This document shows positions 1 through 12,867 of a stretch of 64,000 nt of DNA, piece after piece. This DNA comes from Camarhynchus parvulus. Taxonomy: Eukaryota > Chordata > Aves > Passeriformes > Thraupidae. The stretch covers positions 14,859,001 through 14,923,000 of the forward strand of contig NC_044584.1 in assembly GCF_901933205.1 (NCBI RefSeq). Reading direction: 5' to 3'. Below the pieces are notes generated by a model. That model was not told the DNA's origin and ran no database searches. It was given only the letters and a program-made list of their open reading frames with translations. Each line of letters opens with the position of its first letter. Position 1 is the first letter of the stretch. Both the position numbers and the translations under genes were made by a program.

Positions 1-205
1 GGCCCCATTCCTGCCCTCACTCATTCCTGCCCTCACTCATTCCTGCTCTCGCTCTGAGGGCCCCATTCCTGCTCTCACTCATTCCTGCCCTCACTCTGAG
101 GGCCCCATTCCTGCCCTCACTCATTCCTGCCCTCACTCTGAGGGGCCCATTCCCACCCTCACTCATTGCTACACTCACTCTGAGGGCCCCATTGCTGCCC
201 TCCCC
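1..205. repeat. 42-bp minisatellite (CATTCCTGCCCTCACT-based)
   Basis: A tandem array that is probably cut by the left window edge. The basic 16-base word CATTCCTGCCCTCACT repeats inside a larger unit that begins GGCCCCATT. GGCCCCATT-type starts lie near 1, 59, 101, 143 and 185, so the larger unit is 42 bp, with one 58-bp copy that carries an extra 16-base word. Copies diverge toward the right. It has no coding meaning; any open frame through it comes from its GC-rich, stop-poor composition. Confidence 0.9.
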
Positions 206-3200
206 TTTGTGCTCTCCATACTCCCCTGATGAGACACAGGGAGATGGAGCTGGTTGTTTCAGAGCATTGATATTCCCAGCTACAGGAGAACAGCATGACT
301 GAGCCCCCCAGGGGCTGAGTTCTGGGATGGATGCATGGCAACAACGCTCACATGGAATTTATTATGTGCATGAAATGCTGAGCATCAGCAAAATGGTGGC
401 AGAGTTTGCCTTTGCTTTCATCACACAGAGGGGCTGTTAATGAATGAGGAAGGTCTCTGCTGCTGCATTTAACACCTTCTGTGCCCGGGCAGGGGCCACA
501 GGAACCTGGCTGAACAGCTTTTCTGCTTGTCCTGACACAGATCCCTTCCTCTGCACATTCACTGCCAGTGATTGTGGGTTAATTTTGGGGTGGTTAAATC
601 TCCAGCCATCCCTGAGCATTTCATAAATAACCATGAAGTATCACCACACTTGGGGATGGAAGTGTTGCAGGTGGGTTGAATGAAAGACAGAGGTAAAGCC
701 TCCTGCCCAAAGCCATAATGTGATATAATAGCAGCTCCCAGGAGCTCTGCCTGTCAGCTTCTTCCTGTAAACAGAGGATCACCCTTCCTTTCTCAGGTAA
801 CTGCAGTTCCTGACCTCTTTCTGGACAGGCAATCTGTCATAATAAGAAAAGTAAAACCCCTGGAATTCAGACTGGACCCTGTGAGCGGGGACCTGGTCTG
901 GCTCTCTGAGGGCAAAGCAAAAAATCCCTTTTAGCCTTTTGTGGTATCAGAATGACAAATTGTGAAGATTAAAGGCTCTAATTTCCATAGGTGCTTAGAT
1001 CTGGAACCTGCTAGTAACTTCAGGAGGAGTTTTAAATCCTTAACCTTCCTAAAGCCACAAGTGAAGTCTTGCCCAAGGTCACACAGGCAGCCTTTGCAGT
1101 GCTGTGGCAGCAGTAAATTTGGCCAATTGTCTTGTCTCTCAGTTTGCTGCTGTTACTAAATTTTTCTTTAAGGAGGTTTGCCCCATTTGTTGCAGCTGAA
1201 AAAGCTGTTCTTACAGCTTGAAGCAGATGAAAGAATCTGAATACATTGTATTGTAATCATTAAATACCAGTTTTCTACTGGATATAAGCAGAACACCTAT
1301 TTTTAGTTAAAAAGCTGCTGTTAGGTTACACAATGTCTTTTATGGCTGAAGTAATGCAGCAAGCTGGCACAAACCAAATGGTACTTGACTGTTTGCAAAT
1401 TGAGCATCAACAGGAACAGCAGGTGGTCACTCAGCTCCAGACTTCCATGTTACAACAATAGCTGCAGCAATAATGCTAAATAAATAGAACCCCAGCAACC
1501 CTTGTGCTTTATCGCGGGGGGTTTGAATGCTGAAGGCCCACTTTTACAAGTCATCTCACACAATTATTGCTGCAGATTTATTTTTATCATCACTTTCTCA
1601 ATTTTTCTGTTGTTGAAGGTTAGGATTTGTATCCCTGTATCCCTGTAGTCAAGATCTTCAGATCAGATTGAGCTCCAGGGTGCCTTTTTATTGTACCTGA
1701 CTGCTACACCTAGTGTTGGCTAGAGTATTGTAAACCCTAAAAGTAGGAATACATGACCCATTTAAAAACATCTAGGAATTACAGCAAAATGTTCTAAAAT
1801 AGGCATGTATGACAGCAGTATTCTTGGAGCATTTCTCACAGCTTCACTAAACATTAAGTGTTCAGTTGGCTTCCCTGTGTCCACCACTGCTGGCAGAAGA
1901 ACTGAATAGTCACTCAGTGTGGAGCATTTTGTGACACTGTGCCTCTGTATGTACATGTGAGGAATTCAGATTGCCATGTAACAGCCAGGAATTCTAAACT
2001 GGAAGCCAGAAGTTAGGCCGAGAAAATATCTATGTGTCCAGAAATGCTGAAAATTTGCAGATATCCATCACTATTGTCCTACCTTCTTCTTCTTCTCTTT
2101 CTTATTTTCATCATCATCAACAACATTGTAATTATTATTATTACATACAGCCCAATTTCTACTTTTTGTCCCCAGGGAAGAGCACCACTGACCAGGAGGG
2201 CTGCAGTGGAAGAAGATGCTCCTCCATGTCCCTGAATCAGTTTGCACAGCTCTCACTGTTTGGCACTTAAAATGCTGCTGTATTTACTGTGAGGAGAGTT
2301 TGCCTCTGATTCCATGGTGAGGATGGCACTGGTGCAGAAGGAAAGGCCTGAGATAAATAGCACCTTGGATGTAGAAGGAATAAGAAACAGTTGATAAAGG
2401 GAAATTCTAAGGGAGTTTTGTGGGTCTGGAAGAAGAAGGTGAAAGCCAGCATTATAAAAATGAAACCAACAGAGGCTTTATCCCTACAAAGTTTAGTTTC
2501 ATGTATACAGCATTTAGTATTTAGTATTTATCTTGTGCATAAAAGCCCTCCCAGGGGTGCTACAAGACATACCCAACACCTAATTATCGCTATTAGAAGA
2601 CAATGAAAGACAACATTAATGCTGAGTACATAGAGCAGATACAAAGTTTAATTTTTAATAATTTTCAGTGCATTCCCATGAAATTTCAGATCCCCAGAAG
2701 CAAGCAATATAGAAATGCAGCTTGCAAGTATAACAGAGCAGTTCAGTTCTCTTAGGAGCAGTCCAGCCTTCATCCAAATGTTCCAGTTGCCCCAAATTCT
2801 AATTTGAGGGGGCTATATGTGAATTTGTGAAAAAAAATTTTATGGCAGGATAAAACTCACTATACTGAAACATTCCAATGCTGAAACTGTTTGAAACTAG
2901 ATTTCCCCAATCAACAGAAAATTAGAAACAGCACAGACCAGGTTAAGAGATTTCTAGAGATAGGCTCTGAAGCACGAGCAATTGGAGATGGAGTTGAGAG
3001 GCTGTGCACAGGCACATCCTCTATGACAATGACACACCTGCTGCATTTGCATACACCTGTTGGTGGCAGGGGCACTTGGCCTCAGTGCAAATGAGCTGCT
3101 GTAAAGCAAGGAAAGCTTGGAAAAGTTTTAGCAGCACTCTAGCATGTAGATGCCACGGGATTCCAGATTAGCAGAGCCCAGGCTGATAAGGAAGCATTGT

Positions 3201-4201
3201 GCTCTAGCAGGTGTAACACACAGGGAGATTGCTGCAATGGCTCTACAGCACTGCAATTCCCAGAGCTGACAGCCCCAAAGCTCATACAAATCCTTAAAGT
3301 GAAGCATTAAACAGGGCCTTGTCTGCTGAGTGGCATGTCTGTTAAACCTTCTAAAGCAATACAATCAACTCCTGTCAGGAAATTCAGATCCATATTTGTG
3401 TCAACATTTGTGCTCTCCGGTGTCAGCTGATATATCCTCTTCTCTGCTTGTCTCCTGAAATGATTACCAGACCTTGGGAGAGCAAAAGCTGTTGTTGTGA
3501 GCAGCTGGTTCTGATACTGTAAAATGAATCCACTCTGCATTTCTCTGAAACCTGGTGACAGGTGGGAGTCCAACCACAAATGGCTGGCACTGCATGGAGA
3601 AGGGCGAAAAGCAGGGGCTCTACCCCAGTGGCTGCATTTTGCAAAGTGTGATGGCTTTGGCTGGGCTAAAGTCAGTTTTCTTCACAGTATTGGACCGGCC
3701 CAGAAAGCAGAATTGATGCTGCAGAGATGTTTTTGTTCCTGCTGAGCAGGGCTCACACAGCATCCAGGTCTGTTCTGCTTCTCAACCCAGCCCTACGAGG
3801 AGGCTGAGTGTGCACAAGAGCTTGGGGGGGCACACAGGGGTAATTTCAGACTGTATGGCATCATCTCAGTGTGCAGAGCTGGGCAAGAAGAGGGGGAAGA
3901 GGAGACATTCAGGGGGATTCTGTTTGTCCTCCCAAACCTGGGACAGAGCCCTGCTTTCCTGGATGGCTGAACACCTGCCTGCCCATGTGAGATGGGGAAC
4001 CAACTCCTTGTCTCGCTTTGCTGGCACATCTGGCTTTGATTTACCTTCTTTATCTCACCCCAGGAGCTTTTCCGCTTTACTCCTCCTTTCCTCTGCCCAG
4101 TCCTGCTGCTGGGGCAGTCAGAGAGGGGCAGGGTGGTTCTTTGCTGCTGGCTGGGGTGAAATCACAACACAAATGAACCCCAAACTGTGTCTGAGAGGAT
4201 C
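206..4201. other. Unique non-coding sequence, no gene seen
   Basis: No frame here resembles a known protein and no RNA gene is evident. The stretch has ordinary bird intergenic composition, with small AT-rich pockets near 1200-1320 and 2640-2890. Around 2085-2145 there is a short simple-sequence patch of CTT, TCA and ATT triplets. An octamer-like ATTTGCAT occurs at 3045-3052. I see no transposon boundary in it. Confidence 0.6.
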
Positions 4202-4395
4202 CCCAGTGCCCACACAGCCCCTCATTGTGGTCTGGGGGTGCTGCAGGAGCTGGCACATGTGCTGTGGATGCCCAGTGCCCACACAGTCCCTCATTGTGGT
4301 CTGGGGGTGCTGCAGGAGCTGGCACATGTGCTGTGGATCCCCAGTGCTCATACATACCCCTCATTCTGGTCTGCAGAAGCTGGCAGATGTGCTGT
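4202..4395. repeat. 69-bp tandem repeat, about 2.8 copies
   Basis: Three head-to-tail copies start at 4202, 4271 and 4340, each beginning CCCAGTGC and carrying a CTCATTGTGGTCTGGGGGTG-type core. The first two copies are nearly identical; the third is diverged and shortened. The unit is 69 bp, which is 23 codons, and it lacks stop codons in several frames. This explains the 222-codon open frame on the plus strand (3810-4478) and the 112-codon frame on the minus strand (4077-4415). Neither shows any family motif, so I treat both as artefacts of the repeat. Confidence 0.9.
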
Positions 4396-4539
4396 TTGCC
4401 CACCCTGGTGCACACTGGTGCTTGGTCCTTGGGCTGGGGATGTCCCCTGTGGGTGCAGCAAAGCTCTGCTGCTGCTAATGAGGGAAGAGCCCTGCTCGTT
4501 GTGCCTGCTTTACTGGCTGTGACAACACAGAAGCTCTTT

Positions 4540-4990
4540 AAGTGGAATTAAAAGCCCTCCCTGCCTTTAATATGCGTGAGAACAAAATTACTTTCTTCAG
4601 CAAGATACTCTCATTTTGTGAAACTTCAAAGAAAGCTCAAACTCCCTGTTTTTTCAAGAATAACCCAGTTTGAGGAGTATAATACTAATAAATGCATTAG
4701 AACTATTTTTAAGTAAGCAAAGACTGGATGATAGTCATCCAAATTAATGAAGGGTATGAACCTAAAATTGATTATGTAAACTGCATTAAATCCCTGCGCA
4801 GATTTAATGATTTAAATTCAAATTTAATTTAGATTTAACTCAAACACTAACTTGAATTAAAACCACTTTAATTCTGAATGAGAGTGCCCAGAATGGGCTT
4901 TAGTATAGGTTAAAAGATCTGCTTTATGCAAAGATTTTCTTAAACTGCGTTATTTTTTCTTAATGCCATTAAGTCAGTGGATTGAGTACA
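4540..4990. other. AT-rich block with ATTTAA words
   Basis: The sequence is AT-rich and gene-free. Between about 4790 and 4870 the word ATTTAA or its complement recurs several times, some copies overlapping into palindromic ATTTAAAT. This could be decayed simple sequence or a cluster of homeodomain-type sites; the sequence alone does not decide. Confidence 0.4.
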
Positions 4991-5455
4991 GTGGGCTCTG
5001 AAAGAGAGCCTGTGCTTGGAAGTAGACCATGACTCACCAAAATGCATAAGCAGCCCCCAGCTACAAGTATAGGAGAAAACTCACATTTTTCATGCTAATT
5101 AAATCCCTAAAGGGGAGCTTAGTCTTGCACTTTTCAGAAGAAGAGGAATTCCTTGCTCTGATGTCCAGGACAGTAGGCTGGGGCCTTGGATCCATACTCT
5201 GTCCCTTAGGAACAGAGCTGGAAGGAAAAGGAAGTTATGTGTTACTGACTCCTGTTATTGACTTCATTAACCCCAAAAATCTAAAGGAAAGCTTGACTGC
5301 TGGAAATTAACTGGAAGCTCCACACTTTGCTGATGCTGACCTGTGGGTCCCACACATGTCCATCCCACCCTGGGCCTGGCCAGGGCCAGCAGTACCCAGG
5401 GAGCTCTCACTCAATGGGATAGGCAGCAGAGCCAAGCAGGGCGGGGGGATATCAT

Positions 5456-6003
5456 TGCAGTGGCCCCCAGCTGGGTGAGAATTAGCACTGACTCCATGAT
5501 TCACAGAAGGCTGATCAATCTCTTTATTATATATAAGAAAAATTTCACCAAAAGAATAATAAAGTACTGGAATGCTCTTCCCAGGGAGGTGGTAGAATCA
5601 CCATCTCTGGATGTGTTTAAAAAAAGACTGGACATGGCACTTGGTGCTGTAGTCTAGTAGAGGTGTTAGGGCATAGGTTGGACTCGATGATCTTAGAGGT
5701 CTCTTCCAACCTCATTATTCTGTGATATCATTATTAAGAAACCCATTGCTCTTTTATATCCTAGTTGGCTACAGGTAGACCTACTTGGTCCACCAATCTA
5801 AACACCATCACCACTGGCCAATTAAGAAACCACCCTTTGGTAAATAAATCTCCATAACATTCCACATGTTCACAACCACAGGTGCAGCAAGGTAAGACAA
5901 GAATTGTTTCTCATTCTTTTCTCTGCTCTTCTCACAGCCTTTCCCAGGATGATGCCTGGGACAGTTTTGTGTTTCTGTCTGTGGCCTGAGAGCTGCTGCC
6001 ACA
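5456..6003 (-). mobile_element. ERVK-like LTR, minus strand, split by a CR1
   Basis: I read this as a long terminal repeat on the minus strand. It ends in the plus-strand direction with GCTGCCACA at 6003, so the LTR begins TGTGGCAGC. Reading the minus strand there is a CCAAT box complement near 5818-5822, a TATAAAA box at 5758-5752 and an AATAAA polyadenylation signal at 5528-5523. A short 'catggagtc'-type stretch follows that signal, as in the LTR at 40584. Removing the CR1 at 5535-5736 brings the TATA box and AATAAA to about 25-30 bp apart, a short R region. The left boundary (TGCAG near 5456) is uncertain and I found no convincing target-site duplication. No internal viral genes are present, so it is a solo LTR or a fragment. 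Confidence 0.65.
5535..5736 (+). mobile_element. 5'-truncated CR1 LINE, ORF2 C-terminus plus 3' UTR
   Basis: This is the 3' tail of a CR1 non-LTR retrotransposon in plus orientation. The reading frame that stops at 5655-5657 encodes the recognisable end of CR1 ORF2, including NFTKRIIKYWN, LPREVVESPS and DVFKKRLD. It is followed by the avian CR1 3' UTR with 'ggttggactcgatgat', 'cttccaacct' and a terminal ATTCTGTGAT in place of the usual 8-bp tail repeats. CR1 normally encodes a protein of roughly 900 residues; only about 40 remain, so the copy is dead on arrival. It sits inside the LTR of 5456-6003 and is therefore younger than that LTR. Confidence 0.88.
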
Positions 6004-9000
6004 GGGGGACAGCAGTTAGAGGGGTCCTGGATTAAGGAGTGGAGCTGAGCTCAGTGAGGAAGGGGGCTATGAGGGGGTGTGTGTGTTAGTTTTTCTTCAT
6101 TTCCCGCAATCCTGCTCTATTTTTACTTGGCAACAAATTAGATTAATCTTCCCCAAGCAAAGACTTTTTTGCCTGTGAAGGCAGCTAGGAAGGGCTCTCC
6201 CTTCTTCATGTTGAGCCATGAGCTTTTCCATTCTATTCCCTGTCGAGGAGAGGGGTGTCACAGTGGCTGAGCTTCACCTTGGTCAGGTCAGTGCAGATCT
6301 GAGAAATGCTGTGAGGACTGGTGGTGCTTGAACACCCCCCACCCCTCCCTAAGGCATGGGGCAGTGCTCTGGTGGTCACCTGGAACATCTGCTGAGGCAG
6401 CTGGGGGGTTGGTTAGCCACACCTGCGCGCCCTGCCCTCCTGAAGGGGACGCTGGTGCCACCCATCACCATTCCAGCTCCTGTCCCCCTCAGCTGAGTGC
6501 AGCCAAAATGGCAACAAAGGATGGGAAGGGTCTCCCTGGGACCAGCTCAGTCCTCTTGGGTAGCTGTGAGTGGGACAGCTTCCCCTCTTCCATGCAAAGG
6601 GTTTTGCTGGAAATAGGGCTTGAATTTCTGAGGCCAGAAGAGAGGCTGGCTGGGCAGAAGAGCTTTTCAAGCTGCCTGCCCTGAGCAGGCTGGGTTTCTC
6701 TTTAAGAAGGCACACGGTGTGCTCCAGCTTAATGGTACGTGTTAAGCAAGAACATCTGCTTATGGAGAGATAGATATGCTGAAACATTTACTGATGTTTT
6801 GCTTCCTCCCCTTGTGTCACCTGAAATCTATCATCTCACTATGGCATCCCAGCACAGTCCTGCTTGCAAATCCAGGGAAGCAGGGCAGTGGTGCACAGCC
6901 TTTAGAGAATGATTAGTGGTCTGTCAGGCTCACATCTAAACATGGGCACTGCCTCAGATGTGTTACCTATAAATCTGTTCTTCAGCAGCTGAGGAACATA
7001 TGTGCCTCCTCTTCCTTAAACATAAAAACATTAATTACATTATATTGTACCACGCTAATGGGCAACACAGTGACAGAAGCTTGCCAAAGCTTTAATTTTA
7101 ACCATAAATCTGGTGGGTCTGGAATGGCGATTCAAGCTGCTTTAAGAGATGAAGATAAAGCTGAAGTCAGGTGTGTAGGAACAAGACTTGCTGGGGGTGG
7201 GCAGGAAGGCATGGAAAATTAGCATAAACTGGCTGAAATACTTGAAAATGAGGTAGTAAAACTGCAGTCCTCCCTGGACAAGAGACAGGAGAGAAAATAT
7301 TGCAGTTCGCTAACAGATCCTCTTCTGACTTTCTGCAATAGTTGGGGGATAAAAAGTTTCTTCTCTCCTACTGTTGTATCCTGGCTTCCTACTGTTTCGT
7401 TTTGCTGTCCCTCTTTTTTTCTTCCCTGGTGTAATCATCTAAGCACAGAGGGAATACTGAACAAGCAGCCCTTGGTGTCCTTTTGCTGGCTGGATTTTCA
7501 TTTTAAATAGAGCTGATCAGGAGAAAAGATGAGGCACAGCAGGTAGCTTGCACTGTCCTTTGTGTCTGGATAAAAGCAACAAGAAGGAACATCCAGATTA
7601 TTTATCAACAGAAACAGGAAGAGTATGGAAATCTGTGTGTACCATTAAACATGAAAGGCACCAGGATAGGTTCTCCTGTTGCTTAGGTGCTGTGCCACCA
7701 CTGTTCAAAGAGTTTATCAGCTGGAGCAGTGCTGCTGCTTTGGGAAGGAGAGCTGAAGGCAGCACTGCCAGTGCTCTGTGCCCTGCCTGCCCCACTTTGC
7801 TCTGCCCTGCCTGGCTGCCCTGAGCAGCTGATGCCCACAAAATAAAGGCAAAGATGTGCAGGCAGAGATTTCTCCTCGCATTTGCCCCAGTCTGCCTTGC
7901 TCCACCCCAGGGAAAAGGGCAATAACTCGTTTTTCTGAAAATTGTACGGATTCCCTCTGAGCTCCCTGCCTTCATTTTAGGATTTGGCTGCAGAGTGTCA
8001 GAGCCACCTGGCCATGCACAGGTTACAAATCTAAAACAGTGCAGCAACCTGCATCAGATAAGAGGGTTGCTTTTGGTACTAGGTCTTGCAAAGCTTCTCT
8101 TCCTACTGCTTGTGTCCACTCTTTTAAAGAGGAGCAAATTACACTGGAGGTGGGACTCTGCTGAAGGGAAATCTACACCTTTCTCTCCTCATTTGTTTAT
8201 TTCTTTTCTCTCTTATACCAAATTCATCTCCACAAGAGTTGTAAGTACTTAATCTTTTCCATGCTGCTTCTCCCTTCTTATGTGAAAAGCTCTCAAAAAC
8301 AGCATTTGAGCTACAGATGTGTTTGCCCTGACTGAGCAGTGCTTTAATTCATCTCATTCCAGCTCCATCAGGCCATGTTATCACTATTATTAAAAGGGCA
8401 AAAAGCTGGACCACCATCTGCAGATAATCAGGCCAGAATTTCAGAGCTCCCAGATTGTTTAGAAATTCTGTAAGGTCCATGACTTTTTTTTGTTGTTTCC
8501 CTGGGCAGGAACCACAACATGGGAAATGCTTTCTATTTACCCCTTGGCTAAAGGAACTTAACTGGCTGCCAGATGTATGAGCTGGAGGAGAGTGTAGCAG
8601 TAGAAGATGGCAACTCATCTGACACAAAATCCAGGCTGGGGTACAGCTGCTGTGGGGGTGTTTCTGCCCTGTCAGAGCAGCACAGGATGTATCTATCACA
8701 GAGCAGAACTCTGAATATTCACTGTGCACTGGACAGCAATATTTCATTTCATGCATCATTAGGAAGCTGCATTGATTCCAAGTAGTCATATAACCTCATC
8801 CTGCACTTGTTTTAAAGCAAAAGGCGGCGGGGGTTGGGGGAATGTCTCCTTCCCAAGTCACTGGATAACTTTAAAACTTCGGTACTTGAAGAAATATTAT
8901 TTCTTCATGTAATCTCTGCTGGAGACCAGGATGCTGGCAACCAGCAAGGACTCCAGTGAGGGTCTTGGTTTGAGCATAACATAGGTTTGCTTAGCACACA

Positions 9001-11940
9001 TCCACTGTGCCTCATCTCCCTGTCAGTGGTTCCATTTGGAGTAACTTTCAGATGAAATATAATAAAAAGAGATGAAATAGAAGAGAATAAACTGGCACAG
9101 TAGCTGGTGTTGGTCTCAGCAGCCAGCTGAGCTGGCTGGGAAGCACATGCTCCTGGGCAGAGCTTTTGCTGCTCTCTGGTATGATCCTGTAAAGCAGAAT
9201 ATCAGCTTAAAATAAAAATAACACCTTAGTACATGCTTCAGTTTGAAGCTATTTGGTGGATTTTGCTCAATTTGCTGTTGGTGCCTAGAGCTATAGCTGA
9301 GTTTGGGGCCCAGATTTAGGCTAAGAGCTGTGAAAGGATTCAGTGATACTGAGGCTGAGCTGTCCAACGCTAATACTTCCCTGCTGGAGAAGGCAGAGTG
9401 CCTTTGAGGAACAGCAGAGGTGTTGGATAATGGAATCTCCCTCCCCAGCTGCAGCACATCAGCTGGACCATGGCCTTTCCAAGGGTTTTCTCTGGACTGT
9501 GAGGGGGTTGTTGGCCCCACTGTGAACTCATTGTTCACTCCATTGTGTTTGGGGTGAAAAGATCCCAAGCAGGATGATCTGGGAAGACTCAACCAGATCT
9601 GACTGTGTCCTTCCAATGGCCACTGGTCATTTCTAGCCACAGTCTTTGGCAGGTTATTCATGTTTTTAACTGAATTTTCCAAGAATCACACACACTTGTC
9701 ACTCTCAAAGGGAGGCAGGCTGAAAATGTTTGTAAGTCTGTAAGACTGAAAGAGGGCATTTAAGAGGAATGTTGCTGCTGGCTCATACTAACAGTCCCTC
9801 TTCCTCAAGGAAAGGGAAGGGGGAAAAAGATGCAAGTTTAGCTGGCATTAGCTCCAGCTGTTCTTACTGACATCCATCTTCTCAGTAAAAAACACTTTGA
9901 AGGCTTATTACCTGCCTTCAACAGCAGAAACTGCCTCCTTGCCACTAATCTGTACATCAATGTGTCTCAGCATGTGGGGTAATGCACTACAGAAAATAGC
10001 ATCAATTTCATATTTTATCTGCTTTTTGAATGAGACACAATACCTTCTGTAAGGTATATGGCAAAGACTGTCAGAGACTCGTACCTTCCATGAAAAGGCA
10101 ATATTTGTTGTATATGACATAGTCCAGGGTAGAATAAGAGCTTTACATTAATTTCTGACTGTAATTTAACAAAAACTTCTTTTTTTTCTCCTTGTATTTC
10201 AGTCTTTCATTGCCATTGTTTAACATTTTTTTATTCTCCCTGTATCTTCAGATCCCACAGCATCTGGTGGCAAATCAAACATGGTAAAATGTTGGTTTTG
10301 AGCTTAATAATATTTTCCAAGTCATTTATTTACCAAATGCTCTTGGTGGAAGTGCTTTGTTCTTTATGTTAACAGGTGGAACATACTCGGTGTGAATGTG
10401 TGGGTAATCAAAGCAGAGCAAGTCTCTCAGGGTGGTGTGTTCAACTTGGACAAGTTCTCAGTGACTCAGAGGCTTCATGCTTTGACTGTCTCAGTTTCCT
10501 GGCCGCTCCTCCCAAACACAGGCATGGATTTTGCTATCACATTTCTTTAACTGTGATTTGTTTTTCTGTTTTATTTATATTGCAGGGCAGTGGTGGCTCT
10601 TATCAGGTAGAATGGGCTTACCCAGTACAAACCTTCAGCTGAAAGGTCAAGATTTGGATGGGAAGTGTCCTCCTCATCTTCAGACCCAAGCCAGACCTTG
10701 GCACTCTGTGCTCTCTCCTTGGCAGGCTGAGCTTGTCTTTAGATCTTGCCAGATGTATCTTGTTCTCCAGGTGTTTACTCATATTCCCCCAAACAGAACA
10801 GAAGCAGCAGTAAATATCCAGTTGCTGTTCTATACATTGTCTTTGGATCAGGTCAGTTACCTAAATTCTACAGGACAAAGGAAATGAATAAAGAAACATT
10901 AGAAGTAAAGTAGTCCCCCCCTTTTTTTTTTTAATTGAAAAACCACATCTTTCTTTCAAAGGATGACAATTTTTTATCAGATTTCTTTTTCTTAAAATTT
11001 CTACAGAATTATGGTGTTATCCTTCATCACCTCTGTGGCACCAAAACTTAAGGGGCCTTTACAATATGATACCATTTATTTTAAAAGAAGTACTAGAAAT
11101 ATATCTGTTAATCAACAAAAGAGAAACCCATTCTAATGGTATCAGACTGCCTAAAATCATAACCTTTCTAATGTAAGAGCCCTGGGTAAATTCAAACTCT
11201 AAACTTACACATGGAAGTTGTTTGGGTTTTTTTCCAATCCACCAAACAACAGGAGCAGATGTAGACTATTTTTTGGATGAGACATCCCTCTTTTGGAATG
11301 ATTTCACACCCTAACTTTGCTTGGGAACTGCTCCTGTTGGTGACCATGTGTTCAGCACATCTGCTTTGGCTTGTTGTTTTCTCTGAGACTGACAATATTG
11401 TGGCAAGGCGTCAGAGTGAATTGAGGTGAAGGAAAGGGAAAAGGAAAATTAGCATGAAAGAGCTGCATTGCAAGTTCAAATGAACCCTGAGAGACTTTCC
11501 ATCCCTTGATCCTCCATGTGGATATCATGATAGGTGAAGAGGGATTTGGAGAGGTGGGAGGAACTGACAGACTTGAAGTAATACCTGGGCTTGTCTTGTC
11601 ACAGTCAAAAAATGAGCTCAGTCAGACACACTGGGAGGACAATTCTGACTCTTAGCCCACAGGAGAGGATGCCTTCAAAAACTTGGGAAAATCCTGCCAA
11701 TGACTCCCCAAGGCTGGTTTCACTGGTCACTGCATAATGCACCCATCCATCAAACCAAAAGGATTTCAATCAATAATGTCAAGCTAAAAGTTATGTATTA
11801 TATATACGTGCACTTATGCATAACCTGTGTGATGGCCAGCATCAAACAAATCACAGAGCTGGCTTCCAAACTAAATTTACCCAAAATACTTCTCTCTACC
11901 TGTCTCTTTGCACTCAGATTCACACATAAAATCCAGTGGT
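6004..11940. other. Unique non-coding sequence, no gene seen
   Basis: No recognisable coding, RNA or transposon feature. GC-rich pockets lie near 6300-6700 and 7740-7900, and AT-rich ones near 6990-7150 and 10900-11150. The longest frame is 188 codons on the minus strand (9116-9682). It has no signal peptide, no domain I know and no repeat explanation, and I think it is chance. TATTTATATTGCAG near 10575 looks like a splice acceptor, but there is no supporting exon around it. Confidence 0.55.
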
Positions 11941-12034
11941 TTTTGTCTTCTTCAAGCATCTTAATCTTCTTTCCTTCCCTTTTCCTTTCCCTTTCTCATT
12001 TCCATTTCCCTTTTCCCTTTCCTTCCTTGCTGAC
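11941..12034 (+). repeat. Polypyrimidine tract (CCTTT-rich)
   Basis: About 90 bases on the plus strand are almost entirely C and T, built from TTCC, CCCTTT and CCTTTC words with rare A interruptions. It is simple sequence. Mirror-like polypyrimidine tracts of this kind can form triplex DNA, but the interruptions make that uncertain here. Confidence 0.75.
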
Positions 12035-12867
12035 TTCTCACAGTGTCACTTGGTGGCTCCTGCCTCATGGTCTGTGCACTCATGTCCATGTGGCATCTCT
12101 CTCTAGAGGTACCTGACAAAAGAGGAGGCTGAAAATGGCTTTTAAAGCAGACCAGGGATGCAGATGAAGATTGAGTAAAGAATTTGCCTGTCAGGTTGAA
12201 ATCTCACTCATATGAAGCATATTATATGGGTATCACAAAGAATCTTGCAAGATAGATATATAAAAACATAAAAAGACATGAGAGTGGAAAGGATTTTTTT
12301 AATGGGCAAAAAATAGAGCAGTAAATCATGTAGTAAAGGTTTAATTTGACATGGGATGTGCACTGTAGTGCTTAGTGTAGAAAAGTACTAATATACAGAT
12401 TTTAAATATAAGAATGTGAGTAGGCTCAGTGGAGTTAATGTCAGAATTCTGTTGGTGTGGAGATGGATGCACTGAAAAATACTCTCCAAATACTCTTTCC
12501 AAAAATACAGGAAAAATCCTCTCCTTTTCCTTATGGGCTTGGGCTGCACGAGGTGGCTCAACTCAGCTTCCCTGTGCTCCCTGTGCATGCACACTGACTG
12601 CTCTGATGTCCATGTCTCAATTTTCTGAATTGCCAACCCAAGCATCTCAACCAGCAGCAAAAATTCCTGACATTCTCCAAGGAGTGGCAGAGTATTACAA
12701 ACCATTAGAGTTGGGCAGGGTTACCAAGCTACTCTGCTGTGGCCGCTATAGAATGCACGAAGTTTTAACTGGGTAATTATTTTAATTCTTCTTACTAAAC
12801 AGGAGGAAAAAAGTCTTGCTCTTTCCTGCAGCTCTGGCCTAAGCTTTGATTTTTTGTCTATTAATTT
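12035..12867. other. Unique non-coding sequence
   Basis: Nothing is recognised. Two overlapping open frames on opposite strands (12388-12705 minus, 12429-12776 plus, each about 105-115 codons) have no family motifs and are regarded as chance. Confidence 0.5.

Noticed and set aside
3810..4478. 222-codon plus-strand open frame
   Set aside because: Its length is due to the 69-bp stop-free tandem repeat, and it has no domain and no homology I recognise.
7249..7258. TGAGGTAGTA, identical to the 5' part of let-7 microRNAs
   Set aside because: The next bases diverge from let-7 and no complementary arm lies within hairpin distance.
10565..10600. Pyrimidine stretch ending TATATTGCAG as a splice acceptor
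   Set aside because: The following frame has no recognisable exon or partner donor; such motifs are frequent by chance.
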